NCBI RefSeq assembly: GCF_030271165.1
Contig: NZ_JASSZH010000009.1
Span: forward strand, 1 to 64,000
Reading direction: 5' to 3'
Source: Psychromicrobium xiongbiense
GTDB taxonomy: Bacteria; Actinomycetota; Actinomycetes; Actinomycetales; Micrococcaceae
DNA: 64,000 nt
Shown: in pieces, positions 43,391 to 52,390 of the stretch
Layout: each line of letters starts with the position of its first letter
Position numbering within the stretch: the stretch's first letter is position 1
The notes under the pieces: model-generated
What the model was told of the DNA's origin: nothing
What the model saw: the letters and a program-made list of their open reading frames with translations, nothing else
Database searches by the model: none
Translations under genes and position numbers: made by a program

Positions 43391-44313
43391 GAGACTTCTC
43401 CCACCCATTCCAGGTCAACCGCTTGGTTGAAGTATTTACGTGAGATGGCGTCGGAGGCCTGGGCCACCGCACGCTGTACCCGATCCATGTGCTCCGGCAG
43501 CTCCACCAGCAGATCATCCGTCCGATGGAACTCCAGGAAGGTGCGTGCCTGGCCGACGATTCTCCGGGCATCGTTCATGAATCCCACCCGCTGCGCCGAA
43601 GGGTCCAGTCTGAGCAGGCATTCGTCGGCATCGCGGAGCGCATAGACGATGGACCGGGGGAACAGCCGGTCCAGCAGCAGGAACTCCGCCGCGTACTGAT
43701 CGTTGAAGGCGGCGTTGCGGGTCCGCAGGAAGGACTCATACGCCCCGGCACTGCGCAACATGGTCACCCAGGACATACCGGTGGACAGGATCTCCCGGGT
43801 GGAGAGCATCCGGGCGGTCATGTCGGCTCGTTCCAGGGCACGCCCCAGCACCAGGAACTGCCAGGAGTCGTCGTGGCTCATGGCGCTGTCGGTGAGCCCA
43901 CGGATCATTGCGGTGCGTTCCAGTACCCAGTGGCAGAACCGGTAGGTCCCCACCACGTCTTTGCGGTGTTGGGTCAGCCCGTAGTACGTGGTGTTCAGAC
44001 TCTCCCAGAGCGAGGAGGACACAGTCTCGCGGGCACGCCGGGCATTTTCGCGGGCGGCCCCCAGGGCGCCGGCGATCGAGGTGGCGGACTGCCGATCATA
44101 GGCCAGGGTGTGGAGCAACTCGTCCATGCCGAACTCCTCCGTCCCGGTCCGGGCACCCATCACGGCCAGCAGGTCCTGGGAGACTTGACGACGCTCTGCG
44201 ATTTCCAGATGGTTGATTCGTTCCAGATGGACGTCCAGGATGCGGGCCGTCCCATCAGCGCGTTCCACATAGCGGCCAATCCAGAAGAGGGATTCAGCGA
44301 TTCGGCTCAGCAT
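43387..44313 (-). CDS. Alpha-E domain protein
   Basis: A 308-residue, almost all-helical protein. It starts MLSRIAESLFWIGRYVERADGTARIL, the conserved N-terminus of the alpha-E family, and ends VDLEWVGEVS. The family has no measured activity; it is found with permuted ATP-grasp and transglutaminase genes and is presumed a scaffold or substrate-handling partner. It lies 100 bases after the ATP-grasp gene and overlaps the transglutaminase start. No signal peptide or membrane segment. Confidence 0.9.
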   Translation of the reverse strand: MLSRIAESLFWIGRYVERADGTARILDVHLERINHLEIAERRQVSQDLLAVMGARTGTEEFGMDELLHTLAYDRQSATSIAGALGAARENARRARETVSSSLWESLNTTYYGLTQHRKDVVGTYRFCHWVLERTAMIRGLTDSAMSHDDSWQFLVLGRALERADMTARMLSTREILSTGMSWVTMLRSAGAYESFLRTRNAAFNDQYAAEFLLLDRLFPRSIVYALRDADECLLRLDPSAQRVGFMNDARRIVGQARTFLEFHRTDDLLVELPEHMDRVQRAVAQASDAISRKYFNQAVDLEWVGEVS

Positions 44314-44413
44314 GGTGGCATCTCCTCTCGAATACGGTGCGACTGCGCTTCAGGGTCTTGAGCGTAGCGAGCAATCAGGGGTTCAGTGGGACCACAGTCC
44401 CGGAGTCGATGCA

Positions 44414-45967
44414 TCATTGGTCGGACTGCCTGTCCTGCCAGTTCGACTCCACCGGCCAGACCGAGACGCGCTCGCGCATCGGCAACGGTTCCCGTGGAGG
44501 CAACTCGACCGGCCCTTCCGGAGAATCAGCCAGTACCCAGGTGTCCTTGGAGCCACCGCCCTGCGAGGAATTGACGATGAGTGAGCCCTCCTCCAGCGCG
44601 ACCCGGGTGAGTCCACCCGGCAGCACCCAGACGTCATCGCCGTCGTTGACTGCGAAGGGGCGTAGGTCCACGTGCCGGGGACCGAACTTGTCTCCGGCGA
44701 GGGTCGGCACGGTGGAGAGCTGCACCACGGGCTGGGCGATCCAGCCGCGGGGATCCTTGAGCACCCGCTGGCGGAGAGCCTCGAGCTCCGCTTTGCTGGC
44801 CTGCGGACCAATCACGATGCCCTTGCCACCTGAACCGTCCACGGGTTTGACCACCAGCTCGTCAAGCCGGTCCATCGCCTCCTCCCGTGCCGCATCCTCT
44901 TCCAGCCGGAAGGTCTGCACATTGGCGATCGCTGGCTCCTCGTGAAGGTAGTAGCGGATCAGATCCGGTAGGTAGGTGTAGACCAGTTTGTCATCGGCCA
45001 CACCGTTGCCGACTGCATTGGCAATGGTCACACCGCCGGCGCGGGCAGCGTTCACCAGGCCGGGGCAGCCGATCATCGAATCGGAACGGAACTGCAGCGG
45101 GTCCAGGAAGTCATCGTCGATGCGTTTGTAGATGACATCCACGCGTTGCTCGCCGGCTGTGGTGCGCATGTACACGCGGTTTCCACGACAGATCAGGTCG
45201 CGGCCTTCGACCAGTTCCACGCCCATCAGGCCGGCGAGCAGCGTGTGCTCGAAGTAGGCGGAGTTGAACACGCCAGGAGTGAGTACGACGACGGTCGGGT
45301 CGTCCACACCGGACGGCGCGGTTTTGCGCAGGGCGGAGAGCAGACGGCGCGGGTACTCCTCCACAGGCCGGATGAGCTGCTGGGCAAAGGCTTCCGGCAG
45401 GCCTTTGGCCATGGCCCGCCGATTCTCCAACACATAGGAGACCCCACTGGGCACCCGGACATTGTCCTCCAGGACCCGGAAAACACCGGACTGGTCCCGG
45501 ATCACGTCGATGCCGGCCACATGCACCCGGACGCCACCGGCCGGGGTGAAGCCAGCCACCTGGCGGTGGAAATGCTCGCTCGTGGTGATCAGCGATCGGG
45601 GCACGACACCATCGGTGACGACGTTCATTTTGTCGTAGACATCGTCCAGGAAGGCTTCCAGTGCACGGACACGTTGTGCGACGCCGCGCTCCACACCCGC
45701 CCATTCCTGGGCAGAGATGATCCTGGGAACCAGATCGATCGGGAAGGGACGCTCCTCCCCCGCGAAGTCGAAGGTGACACCACGGTCCAGGAACGTCCGC
45801 GCCATCGAATCGGCCCGGGCACTGACGTCGGGGAGCATCAGTTCACCGAGGGTTGCCGCCACTTTTCGATAGTGTTCGCGCGGGAGCAGTTGCTCGCCGA
45901 ACATCTCGTCATAGGCGCCCGTGGCGGCGACGGCTACCTCATAATTTTCAAACAACTCCGCTGACAT
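44414..45967 (-). CDS. Circularly permuted ATP-grasp protein (DUF407 type)
   Basis: About 517 residues from the ATG at 45967. Homologues of this family begin near YDEMF (residue 17). FRVLEDNVRVPSGVSYVLENRRAM near the middle and KPVDGSGGKGIVIGPQASKAE later are the nucleotide-binding parts in permuted order, as in CP_ATPgrasp_2. The frame is open to a TTG at 46039. The enzyme probably makes amide bonds from a carboxylate and an amine using ATP. It is first in the cluster, divergent from pepN. Confidence 0.87.
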   Translation of the reverse strand: MSAELFENYEVAVAATGAYDEMFGEQLLPREHYRKVAATLGELMLPDVSARADSMARTFLDRGVTFDFAGEERPFPIDLVPRIISAQEWAGVERGVAQRVRALEAFLDDVYDKMNVVTDGVVPRSLITTSEHFHRQVAGFTPAGGVRVHVAGIDVIRDQSGVFRVLEDNVRVPSGVSYVLENRRAMAKGLPEAFAQQLIRPVEEYPRRLLSALRKTAPSGVDDPTVVVLTPGVFNSAYFEHTLLAGLMGVELVEGRDLICRGNRVYMRTTAGEQRVDVIYKRIDDDFLDPLQFRSDSMIGCPGLVNAARAGGVTIANAVGNGVADDKLVYTYLPDLIRYYLHEEPAIANVQTFRLEEDAAREEAMDRLDELVVKPVDGSGGKGIVIGPQASKAELEALRQRVLKDPRGWIAQPVVQLSTVPTLAGDKFGPRHVDLRPFAVNDGDDVWVLPGGLTRVALEEGSLIVNSSQGGGSKDTWVLADSPEGPVELPPREPLPMRERVSVWPVESNWQDRQSDQ

Positions 45968-46014
45968 GGGAACACTGTGCCACTCATTGGTTTCCAACAC
46001 GTAACTCGCACGTT

Positions 46015-46026
46015 TCGGCGCGCCGA
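46015..46026. other. Perfect 12-bp palindrome in the ATP-grasp / pepN intergenic region
   Basis: TCGGCGCGCCGA. It is in the leader of the leftward ATP-grasp gene and could be an operator, but GC-rich palindromes of this size are frequent in this DNA. Confidence 0.25.
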
Positions 46027-46057
46027 GATGACTTCGCAAACATGATTAGATGAATTA

Positions 46058-48703
46058 ATGCCTGTTGTGAACCGTCCGTCCGCTGTACACCCCGTTCCCA
46101 GTTCCCGTCTGAACCTGAGTCGCAGTGAAGCGGCGGAACGCTCGGCGTCCATCCGGTTGAGCCAACATCATGTGAGCCTGGATCTGCGCACCGCTGCGGA
46201 GCAACCCGAGCTCGGTTTTGTGACACGCAGCATCATCACTTTTACGGCGGAACCCGGCTCCACGAGCCATCTGGACTTTGTGGGACGCTCGGTGCAGCGC
46301 GTCCAGCTCAATGGCCGCGATATTCCGGTGGAGTACGACGGTGCCCGGATCCAGCTGCCCGCTCTGGAGGCGGAGAACCAGGTCACGGTGACCGGAATCG
46401 CCGACTACTCACGTACCGGCGAGGGCCTGCACCGCTTCGTCGACCCTGCGGATCAGAAGGTGTACCTGTATACCCAGTACGAACCGGCGGATGCCCGACG
46501 GGTCTTCCCAACCTTTGAGCAGCCGGATCTGAAGGCGGAATATCACTGCGATGTGATCGCCCCGGCGCACTGGGTCGTCGCCTCGAATGGCGCCGAACAG
46601 CAGCGCGTTCCGCTCAGCAGCGCTGAAGGGCTCGACCACTGGAGCTTCGCACCCACCCAGCGGATCTCCAGCTACCTGACCTGCGTCATCGCCGGTGAAT
46701 ACGCCCGGTATGACTCCAGCTGGAGCAGCGAGGAGCACGACATTGCGCTGGCCGCATACTGCCGTAGCTCAGTGGCCGGCCACTTCGATGCCGAGGCGGT
46801 GTTCGCGCTGACCCGGGCCGGTCTGGACTTCTTCCATCGTGTCTTTGACTACCCCTACCCCTTCGGCAAGTACGACCAGGCCTTCGTCCCGGAATACAAC
46901 CTGGGTGCCATGGAGAACCCGGGGCTGGTCACCTTCACCGACGCCTACGTCTTCACCTCCCGGGCCACGGACATCCAGTACCAGCAGCGGGCCAACACCC
47001 TGATGCATGAGATGGCACATATGTGGTTTGGCGATCTGGTGACGATGCGCTGGTGGGATGACCTCTGGCTCAAGGAATCCTTTGCCGACTACATGGGTAC
47101 CCTGGCCGTCGCGGAGGCCACCCCCTGGGGAACGGGGTCCTGGGTGAGTTTCGCCAACCGGCGCAAAGCCTGGGCCTATACCCAGGACCAGCTGCCCAGC
47201 ACACACCCGATCGTGGCCGACATCGTGGATCTGGAGGCTGCGAAGCAGAATTTCGATGGCATCACCTACGCCAAGGGTGCCTCGGTGCTCAAGCAGTTGG
47301 TGGCCTTCGTGGGACCGGAGGTCTTCTTTGCTGCGGCCCGGCAGTATTTCCGCAAGCATGCCTTCGGTAACACCAGCCTGGGCGATTTCCTCGCCGAGCT
47401 CAGCATCGCCTCCGGGCAGGACATGAGCCTCTGGGCCCGGCAGTGGCTACAGACCTCCGGGCTGCCCACGCTCAGCGTGAAGGTCGAGGAAAGCAACGGC
47501 GTGCTGGAGCGCGTGCGGATTCATCGCACGGGCACCGATCCGGTCACCGGCGAGTCCCTGACCCAGCCGCACGCTCTGCGGCTGGGCGTCTACACGGTCG
47601 ATGCCGAGGGCGCCCTGCAGTGTAGCGCCTCGCTGCCGGTGCGGGTGGAGGCAGAATGGACTGAGGTGCCGGAGCTGCTAGGCACGGCGCAACCGGCCTT
47701 GTTGCTGCCCAATGATGAGGATCTGAGCTACGCCAAAATCCGCTTCGACGAGCATTCGCTGGCCACGGTGCTGCAGTCTCTGGACCGGCTGGTCGATCCG
47801 CTGGCGCGGACCCTGTGCTGGTCAGCACTGTGGAACATGACGCGCGATGCCGTGCTTCCCGCAACGGCCTACCTGCAGGCCGTGTACCGCTTCGGCCCCT
47901 CAGAGGCGAACGATGGCGTACTGGCCACGCTGCTGGACCAGGCGGTCTTCACGCTCGGCCACTTCATGCCCGTCAAAGACCGCGCGGCGGCGCTGACCAT
48001 GATGCTCGATGCCGCCCTGTATCAGCTTGCTGAGGCCCCGATATCCTCAGACCGGCAGCTGGTCTGGGCTCGGCACCTCGCCTCGGTGGCCCGTGCCGTG
48101 GCTGCTCATGGTGCTGCACCCGACGCCTCGCGGGCAACCGGCGCACTGCGCGCCTTGCTGGCGGGCCAGGGAGCCACTGGCCTGGTCGCCGATTCGGATC
48201 TGCGCTGGCAGCTGCTGCACGCCCTCGCAGCATTGGGTGAAGCGGACCAGGTGGACCTCGAGCAGGCGAGGGAGGCAGACGGAAGCTCCGTCGCCGTCGT
48301 CGGCCTGCACCGGGCGCTGGCTGCGCGCCCCACCGCCGAGGCCAAAGCTGAGGCCTGGCGGGTCAGTGTGGAATTGGACGAGCTGTCCAATGAACTGCTC
48401 AGCGCCGTGATTGCGGGTTTCGCCAGCGGACCCGGGACATTGCGCACCGGGTACCAGGAGGCCTATTTCGAGGCCCTGTCCGGACTCTGGGCCAGTCGGA
48501 GCATCGAGATCGCCGGCCGACTGGTGCGTGGCCTGTTCCCGATGCAGGATGCCCTGGCCGGTCTGGCCATCGAGGACCATCCCCTGGTGCAGCGCACCGC
48601 GAGGTGGCTGGAGGAGAACCCTGAGTCGCCCGCTGCCCTGCGGCGAATCCTGATCGAGGAAGCCGATCAGTTGCGCCGCGCCCTGCGGGCACAGCAGGGG
48701 TGA
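46058..48703 (+). CDS. pepN: Aminopeptidase N (M1)
   Basis: An 881-residue zinc aminopeptidase. The exopeptidase motif GAMENPG is at about 284-290, and HEMAHMWFGD (317-326) with the downstream KES Glu (about 340) gives the HExxH-E zinc site. A catalytic Tyr lies in the next domain, and a long helical C-terminal domain closes the cavity. Cytosolic, no signal peptide. It trims N-terminal residues from peptides, and could act on peptides released by the proteasome encoded in the same region. Divergent from the ATP-grasp gene. Confidence 0.95.
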   Translation: MPVVNRPSAVHPVPSSRLNLSRSEAAERSASIRLSQHHVSLDLRTAAEQPELGFVTRSIITFTAEPGSTSHLDFVGRSVQRVQLNGRDIPVEYDGARIQLPALEAENQVTVTGIADYSRTGEGLHRFVDPADQKVYLYTQYEPADARRVFPTFEQPDLKAEYHCDVIAPAHWVVASNGAEQQRVPLSSAEGLDHWSFAPTQRISSYLTCVIAGEYARYDSSWSSEEHDIALAAYCRSSVAGHFDAEAVFALTRAGLDFFHRVFDYPYPFGKYDQAFVPEYNLGAMENPGLVTFTDAYVFTSRATDIQYQQRANTLMHEMAHMWFGDLVTMRWWDDLWLKESFADYMGTLAVAEATPWGTGSWVSFANRRKAWAYTQDQLPSTHPIVADIVDLEAAKQNFDGITYAKGASVLKQLVAFVGPEVFFAAARQYFRKHAFGNTSLGDFLAELSIASGQDMSLWARQWLQTSGLPTLSVKVEESNGVLERVRIHRTGTDPVTGESLTQPHALRLGVYTVDAEGALQCSASLPVRVEAEWTEVPELLGTAQPALLLPNDEDLSYAKIRFDEHSLATVLQSLDRLVDPLARTLCWSALWNMTRDAVLPATAYLQAVYRFGPSEANDGVLATLLDQAVFTLGHFMPVKDRAAALTMMLDAALYQLAEAPISSDRQLVWARHLASVARAVAAHGAAPDASRATGALRALLAGQGATGLVADSDLRWQLLHALAALGEADQVDLEQAREADGSSVAVVGLHRALAARPTAEAKAEAWRVSVELDELSNELLSAVIAGFASGPGTLRTGYQEAYFEALSGLWASRSIEIAGRLVRGLFPMQDALAGLAIEDHPLVQRTARWLEENPESPAALRRILIEEADQLRRALRAQQG

Positions 48704-48741
48704 TCGCCGCCATCGGCCGGACTGGCGGCATCGGGCGCTGG

Positions 48742-48747
48742 TAGTCT
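48742..48747 (+). promoter_or_regulatory. Leaderless -10 box (TAGTCT) of the RidA-family gene
   Basis: TAGTCT, six bases, then ATG at 48754. Confidence 0.5.
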
Positions 48748-48753
48748 CTGGCC

Positions 48754-49152
48754 ATGAGTGTCGAACTACATCGCAGCCAGGATCTCTCCGAGGTGGCAGA
48801 GTACGCCTACGCATCCTCCACGGAGGCCTCACGCCTGGTCTTCACGGCAGGAGCCTGTCCTCTCGATTCCTCGGGGCAGGTGCCCCCGAGCAGCATCTCC
48901 GAACAGGCTGAGCTGTGCATGGACAATCTGACGCTTGCTTTGCGGGCAGCTGGCTCGGATCTGAATGCCGTGCTGAAAACCACGGTCTACGTAGCCAGCA
49001 GCGATCGCGGCGAGCTGGTGGAGGCGTGGAACGCCGTCCGCGCGGCCATGGGTGAGCACGATGCACCGAGTACCCTGCTGGGCGTCACGGTGCTGGGATA
49101 TCCGAACCAACGGGTCGAGGTTGAAGCCGTGGCGGTAGGAACCGCGCCTTAG
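48754..49152 (+). CDS. RidA-family protein lacking the usual arginine
   Basis: A 132-residue trimeric-type RidA/YjgF-family protein. VFTAGACPLDSSG and DLNAVLKTTVYVAS are typical. RidA enamine deaminases need an Arg in a late ARxxVxVxxLP motif; here it reads STLLGVTVLGYPNQRVEVEA, so that Arg appears replaced. It is therefore more likely one of the non-deaminase subfamilies. The activity is unknown. It follows pepN by 50 bases with its own promoter. Confidence 0.87.
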   Translation: MSVELHRSQDLSEVAEYAYASSTEASRLVFTAGACPLDSSGQVPPSSISEQAELCMDNLTLALRAAGSDLNAVLKTTVYVASSDRGELVEAWNAVRAAMGEHDAPSTLLGVTVLGYPNQRVEVEAVAVGTAP

Positions 49153-49194
49153 ATCAGCCAGCCGTCGCCGACCGGTCTTTATCGCTGACCGCCC

Positions 49195-50298
49195 CTAGGG
49201 AACGCGGTAGGTCCATTCTCTGGTGTGAAACTTACCGGTCACCAGTTCATCGGTCTTGGCCAGGTCGTCAGCGCTCAGGCCCACCCGACTGCCGCCGTGG
49301 AGCTCTTCGAAGGTGCTGATCAGAGTCTCGATAATGGCCTCACGGCTGAGCCCTGTCTGCCGCCGGAGCGGATCGACGCGCTTCTTGGCCGAGGAAATAC
49401 CCTTGTCGGACAGCTTTTCGCGCCCGATGCGCAGCACCTGAGTCATCTTGTCCGCATCGATGTCGTAGGACATGGTGACGTGGTGCAGCATGCCGCCATT
49501 GCCCAGACGACGCTGCGCCGCCCCGCCAATCTTTCCTTCATCCGTGGCGATGTCATTGAGCGGTACATAGTGCGCGCTGATGCCCAGCTTTCCGAGCGCC
49601 ACCATGACCCAGCTATCCAGGAAGGGATAGGACTCGGCGAAACTCAAGCCGTCCACCAGGCTTTGCGGAACGTACAACGAATACGTGATGGCGTTGCCTG
49701 GCTCCATGAACATGGCACCACCGCCGCTGATCCGGCGTACCACGGTCACTCCGAAGCGTTCAGCGCCCTCAGGATCCACCTCATTGCGCATCGACTGGAA
49801 GCTGCCGATCACCACCGACGGCGCCTCCCACTCCCAGAACCGCAGCGTCGGCCTGCGCAGGCCTGCTCCCACCTCTGAGGTGAGCAATTCGTCGAGCGCC
49901 ACGTGCTGGTAGGTGTTCAGAGGGGTCGGAGGGATGATCTCGAAGTCGTGATCGTCCCAGGTGGTGGCCTTCTTCAGCGCTCGGCGCACCGCGGTGGCCA
50001 CCGCCTCCGGTGAAAAGCCGAACATGACGGCATCGGGTCGCAGACCGGCACGGACCACCGCAGCGAGCTCGGAAGCCGGAGCCTCAACGGGCATTCCGGT
50101 CAACGCACTGTTGATGTCCTCCAAGGCCTCGTCGGGTTCAAGGAAGAAATCACCGTTGATGGAGACCTCGGCCAGACGGCCCTGGCGAACCTGCAGATCG
50201 GCCACCACGAGTTTGCCGCCAGAGACCTTATGCTCGCCATGGAAGCTTTGCCCGTGGGAATCTTGGCCCTGAAGGTTCTGTGGATTATGGTCAGTCAT
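49195..50298 (-). CDS. Lipoate-protein ligase A-like protein, reversed domain order
   Basis: About 367 residues from the ATG at 50298 (longer frame unsupported). Residues 20-125 (GGKLVVADLQVRQGRLAEVSI, GDFFLEPDEALEDI, FGFSPEAVATAVRR) look like the accessory domain that is C-terminal in E. coli LplA. The catalytic biotin/lipoate ligase domain follows: RRISGGGAMF and GKIGGAAQRR with the Lys. If read correctly, the domain order is swapped. The family attaches lipoate or a related acid to carrier proteins. No lipoyl-domain enzyme gene is adjacent. It converges with the RidA-family gene. Confidence 0.8.
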   Translation of the reverse strand: MTDHNPQNLQGQDSHGQSFHGEHKVSGGKLVVADLQVRQGRLAEVSINGDFFLEPDEALEDINSALTGMPVEAPASELAAVVRAGLRPDAVMFGFSPEAVATAVRRALKKATTWDDHDFEIIPPTPLNTYQHVALDELLTSEVGAGLRRPTLRFWEWEAPSVVIGSFQSMRNEVDPEGAERFGVTVVRRISGGGAMFMEPGNAITYSLYVPQSLVDGLSFAESYPFLDSWVMVALGKLGISAHYVPLNDIATDEGKIGGAAQRRLGNGGMLHHVTMSYDIDADKMTQVLRIGREKLSDKGISSAKKRVDPLRRQTGLSREAIIETLISTFEELHGGSRVGLSADDLAKTDELVTGKFHTREWTYRVP

Positions 50299-50337
50299 CG
50301 TTGCCCGTCTTTCGGTATCCAAAGTGTCTCCACGAAC

Positions 50338-50377
50338 AACAAGGGGCGGGGATGCCAATGCATTCCCGCCCCTTGTT
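50338..50377 (-). terminator. 18-bp hairpin after rpmE2
   Basis: AACAAGGGGCGGGGATGC pairs with GCATTCCCGCCCCTTGTT (one G-U) around CAAT. It begins 30 bases past the rpmE2 stop on the minus strand. Confidence 0.7.
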
Positions 50378-50405
50378 CTGCCCCGGCCACTGGCCGGAGG
50401 GAAAA

Positions 50406-50660
50406 TTACTTCTTGCCGAAGCCCTTGAAGCGGGCGTTGAACCGCTCCACACGACCGGCGCTGTCCATGATGCGCTGCTTGCCGGTGTAGAAGGGGTGGC
50501 TCTCCGAGGAGATTTCGACGTCGATCACGGGGTAGGTGTTACCGTCTTCCCACTCGATAGTCTTGCTGCTGGACACGGTGGAACGCGTCAGGAACTTGGT
50601 GCCGGAGGCCAGATCATTGAAGACCACGGCTTCGTACTTCGGGTGAATATCGCTCTTCAC
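50406..50660 (-). CDS. rpmE2: 50S ribosomal protein L31 type B
   Basis: An 84-residue L31 of the B (C-minus) type. It starts [20 protein letters not shown] and has [20 protein letters not shown], with no Cys pair, so it does not need zinc. In many bacteria type B replaces zinc-containing L31 when zinc is short, under Zur control; I see no Zur-like palindrome in the 150 bases upstream. The start is GTG with AAAGG upstream. A type A L31 gene is not in the window. A hairpin follows. Confidence 0.95.
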   Translation of the reverse strand: MKSDIHPKYEAVVFNDLASGTKFLTRSTVSSSKTIEWEDGNTYPVIDVEISSESHPFYTGKQRIMDSAGRVERFNARFKGFGKK

Positions 50661-50810
50661 GGAGAATGCCTTTGTTCGGGTGGACCTGGATTTTGCCAGA
50701 TCCGCAGATCACGGAATTGCCCACGCACGCGCGTAGGGCCAAAAGAAAATCTTACAGCATCAGGGCGCACGGCGTCACTCACACGCCGCGACCCTACCGG
50801 GCGGCCGGTC

Positions 50811-51269
50811 TCAGGCAGACTGGCCCAGGACGCGCAACGCACGGTCCGCATGCGTTCGCATATCGGTTTCGCTGGAGATCACGTCGAGAATGGTGCCGTT
50901 CTGGCCGATCACGAAGGTGGAGCGTTTCACCGGCAACACCTTCGCCAGAAGCCGCCGTTTCACCCCGTACTCCCCGATCACGGTTTCCTGAGGATCGGAG
51001 AGCAACGGGTAGGAAATCCCGGTCTTCCGGGCAAACTCCGCCTGGCGCTCCACACTGTCCCGACTGATCCCGACCCTGTGGGCACCGAGCGCCTGGAATT
51101 CTACGGAGAGATCGCCGAAGTGGCAGACTTCCGCGGTGCAGCCGCCGCTCATTGCCAAGGGGTAGAAGAACAGGACCACCGGGCCTTCGGCCAGCAGTGT
51201 GCTGAGCCTGACCGGCGTGCCGCTCTGGTCCAACAGCTCAAAGTCCGGGGCTACGTCTCCCTTATGCAT
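50811..51269 (-). CDS. bcp: Thiol peroxidase / Bcp-type peroxiredoxin
   Basis: A 152-residue peroxiredoxin. The peroxidatic Cys is in MSGGCTAEVCHFGD (variant of PGCTKEAC) with a second Cys 5 residues on, as in Bcp/PrxQ. DFELLDQSG and SYPLLSDPQ are typical. It reduces hydrogen peroxide and organic peroxides using thioredoxin or mycoredoxin-type donors. Start ATG with TAGGCT six bases upstream. It is an oxidative-stress enzyme. Confidence 0.94.
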   Translation of the reverse strand: MHKGDVAPDFELLDQSGTPVRLSTLLAEGPVVLFFYPLAMSGGCTAEVCHFGDLSVEFQALGAHRVGISRDSVERQAEFARKTGISYPLLSDPQETVIGEYGVKRRLLAKVLPVKRSTFVIGQNGTILDVISSETDMRTHADRALRVLGQSA

Positions 51270-51275
51270 GCGGTC

Positions 51276-51281
51276 AGCCTA
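51276..51281 (-). promoter_or_regulatory. Leaderless -10 box (TAGGCT) of bcp
   Basis: TAGGCT, six bases, then ATG on the minus strand. Identical hexamer to helY. Confidence 0.5.
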
Positions 51282-51320
51282 CCGCCGCCAACTGATAGTC
51301 GTCTGTGGGCCACTTTCATT

Positions 51321-52334
51321 TCAGTGGCAGCCGCAGGAGCCCCTGACAACGAGTTCCGGCACGTAGGTCTCAATGACGTGGAGCGCAGCTTGGTCGGTGG
51401 CGCCCAGCGCTGCGAGGAGTTTCCGGCCCGCGGCCCGGCCGAGCTCCTCGGGGTGAGTGGCCATGCTGGTCAGCGTCGGTTCGAACAAGGCCGCGCCCCG
51501 GATGTCGTCATAGCCGATGACCTTGACAGAATCAGTGGGGATGCCATGCAGGCGCAGAGCTCGGTAGAAGCCGAAAGCGACACTGTCGCTGTGGCAGATC
51601 ACACCGTCCGGAAGGGGGCCCGCGGCCAGTAGGCTCTCTCCCGCCTTGAGCCCGCTCTCCCCTGACGCATCCCCGGGGAAGTCCCTCACCGAATCATCGT
51701 TCAGCCCGGCGTCGCGCATGGCCCGCCTGACGCCGTTCAGGCGGTCCCAGCGAGAGAGGACGACATCGCGTCCCCCGAGGTAGGCCAGTGAGCGGCAGCC
51801 GTGGCCCAATAGGTGCTGGGCGGCCAGCCGTCCTCCTTCCAGGTCATCCGGCCCCACATAGGGGACCGATTCGCCCTCGAGGTACCGGGTCATGAACACG
51901 TGCGGAACGCCGGATACCCTGATCGTGTCCAGCAGCTCCCGGGGACTGCCACTGGCCGGAACTACGGCAAGGCCGGCGATCTGATGCTCACGGAGCTCAG
52001 TGATCAGCTGCTCCTGCCGGACCGGATCATCGCCGGTGGCCACCACGAGCGAGAGGAAACCCGCCGCTCTGAGTTCGTCCTCCAGTCCCACCAGAAGTTC
52101 CCCGAAGAAAGGGCTGGCAATGTTGGTGACCACCACGCCGATTGTGCTGGAACGTTGCGTCCTGAGCGAGGCAGCCCCTCGGTTGTAGACATAGCCAAGC
52201 TCTTTCATGGACGCGTTGACCCGGTCCCGGGTCTTCTGGGAGACGCGGCCTTCCCCTGTCACCACATAGGATGCGGTGGTCCGTGACACCCCGGCATGGG
52301 CGGCGACATCCTTGAGGGTCACGTGTTCAGTCAT
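51321..52334 (-). CDS. LacI family repressor of the uptake island
   Basis: About 337 residues from the ATG at 52334. The N-terminal HTH and hinge read VTLKDVAAHAGVSRTTASYV (residues 4-23), and GYVYNRGAASLRTQRSSTIG leads into the periplasmic-binding-like ligand domain. It is the last gene on the strand after the lyase, separated from it by a hairpin and 56 bases. It most likely binds the paired palindromes upstream of the binding-protein gene. The inducer is unknown and would be the substrate imported by the ABC genes or its breakdown product. Confidence 0.9.
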   Translation of the reverse strand: MTEHVTLKDVAAHAGVSRTTASYVVTGEGRVSQKTRDRVNASMKELGYVYNRGAASLRTQRSSTIGVVVTNIASPFFGELLVGLEDELRAAGFLSLVVATGDDPVRQEQLITELREHQIAGLAVVPASGSPRELLDTIRVSGVPHVFMTRYLEGESVPYVGPDDLEGGRLAAQHLLGHGCRSLAYLGGRDVVLSRWDRLNGVRRAMRDAGLNDDSVRDFPGDASGESGLKAGESLLAAGPLPDGVICHSDSVAFGFYRALRLHGIPTDSVKVIGYDDIRGAALFEPTLTSMATHPEELGRAAGRKLLAALGATDQAALHVIETYVPELVVRGSCGCH

Positions 52335-52343
52335 ACGCATCAA

Positions 52344-52379
52344 GGTAGCAGGGCACCCCGTTTCCGGGGTGCCCCTACC
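52344..52379 (-). terminator. Hairpin between the lyase and LacI genes
   Basis: GGGCACCCCG pairs with CGGGGTGCCC around TTTC, with an outer GGTAG/CTACC stem after a 2-base bulge. It is on the minus strand between lyase stop and LacI start and may reduce LacI expression from the operon promoter. Confidence 0.6.
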
Positions 52380-52390
52380 GGCCGTTGCCG

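Noticed and set aside
46015-46026. Perfect GC palindrome as an operator
   Set aside because: Only 12 bp, all but the ends GC; expected fairly often in this DNA. Listed as a low-confidence site only.
50661-50810. Zur-box upstream of rpmE2
   Set aside because: Looked for a zinc-regulator palindrome because the protein is the zinc-free type; none resembling the actinobacterial consensus is seen.
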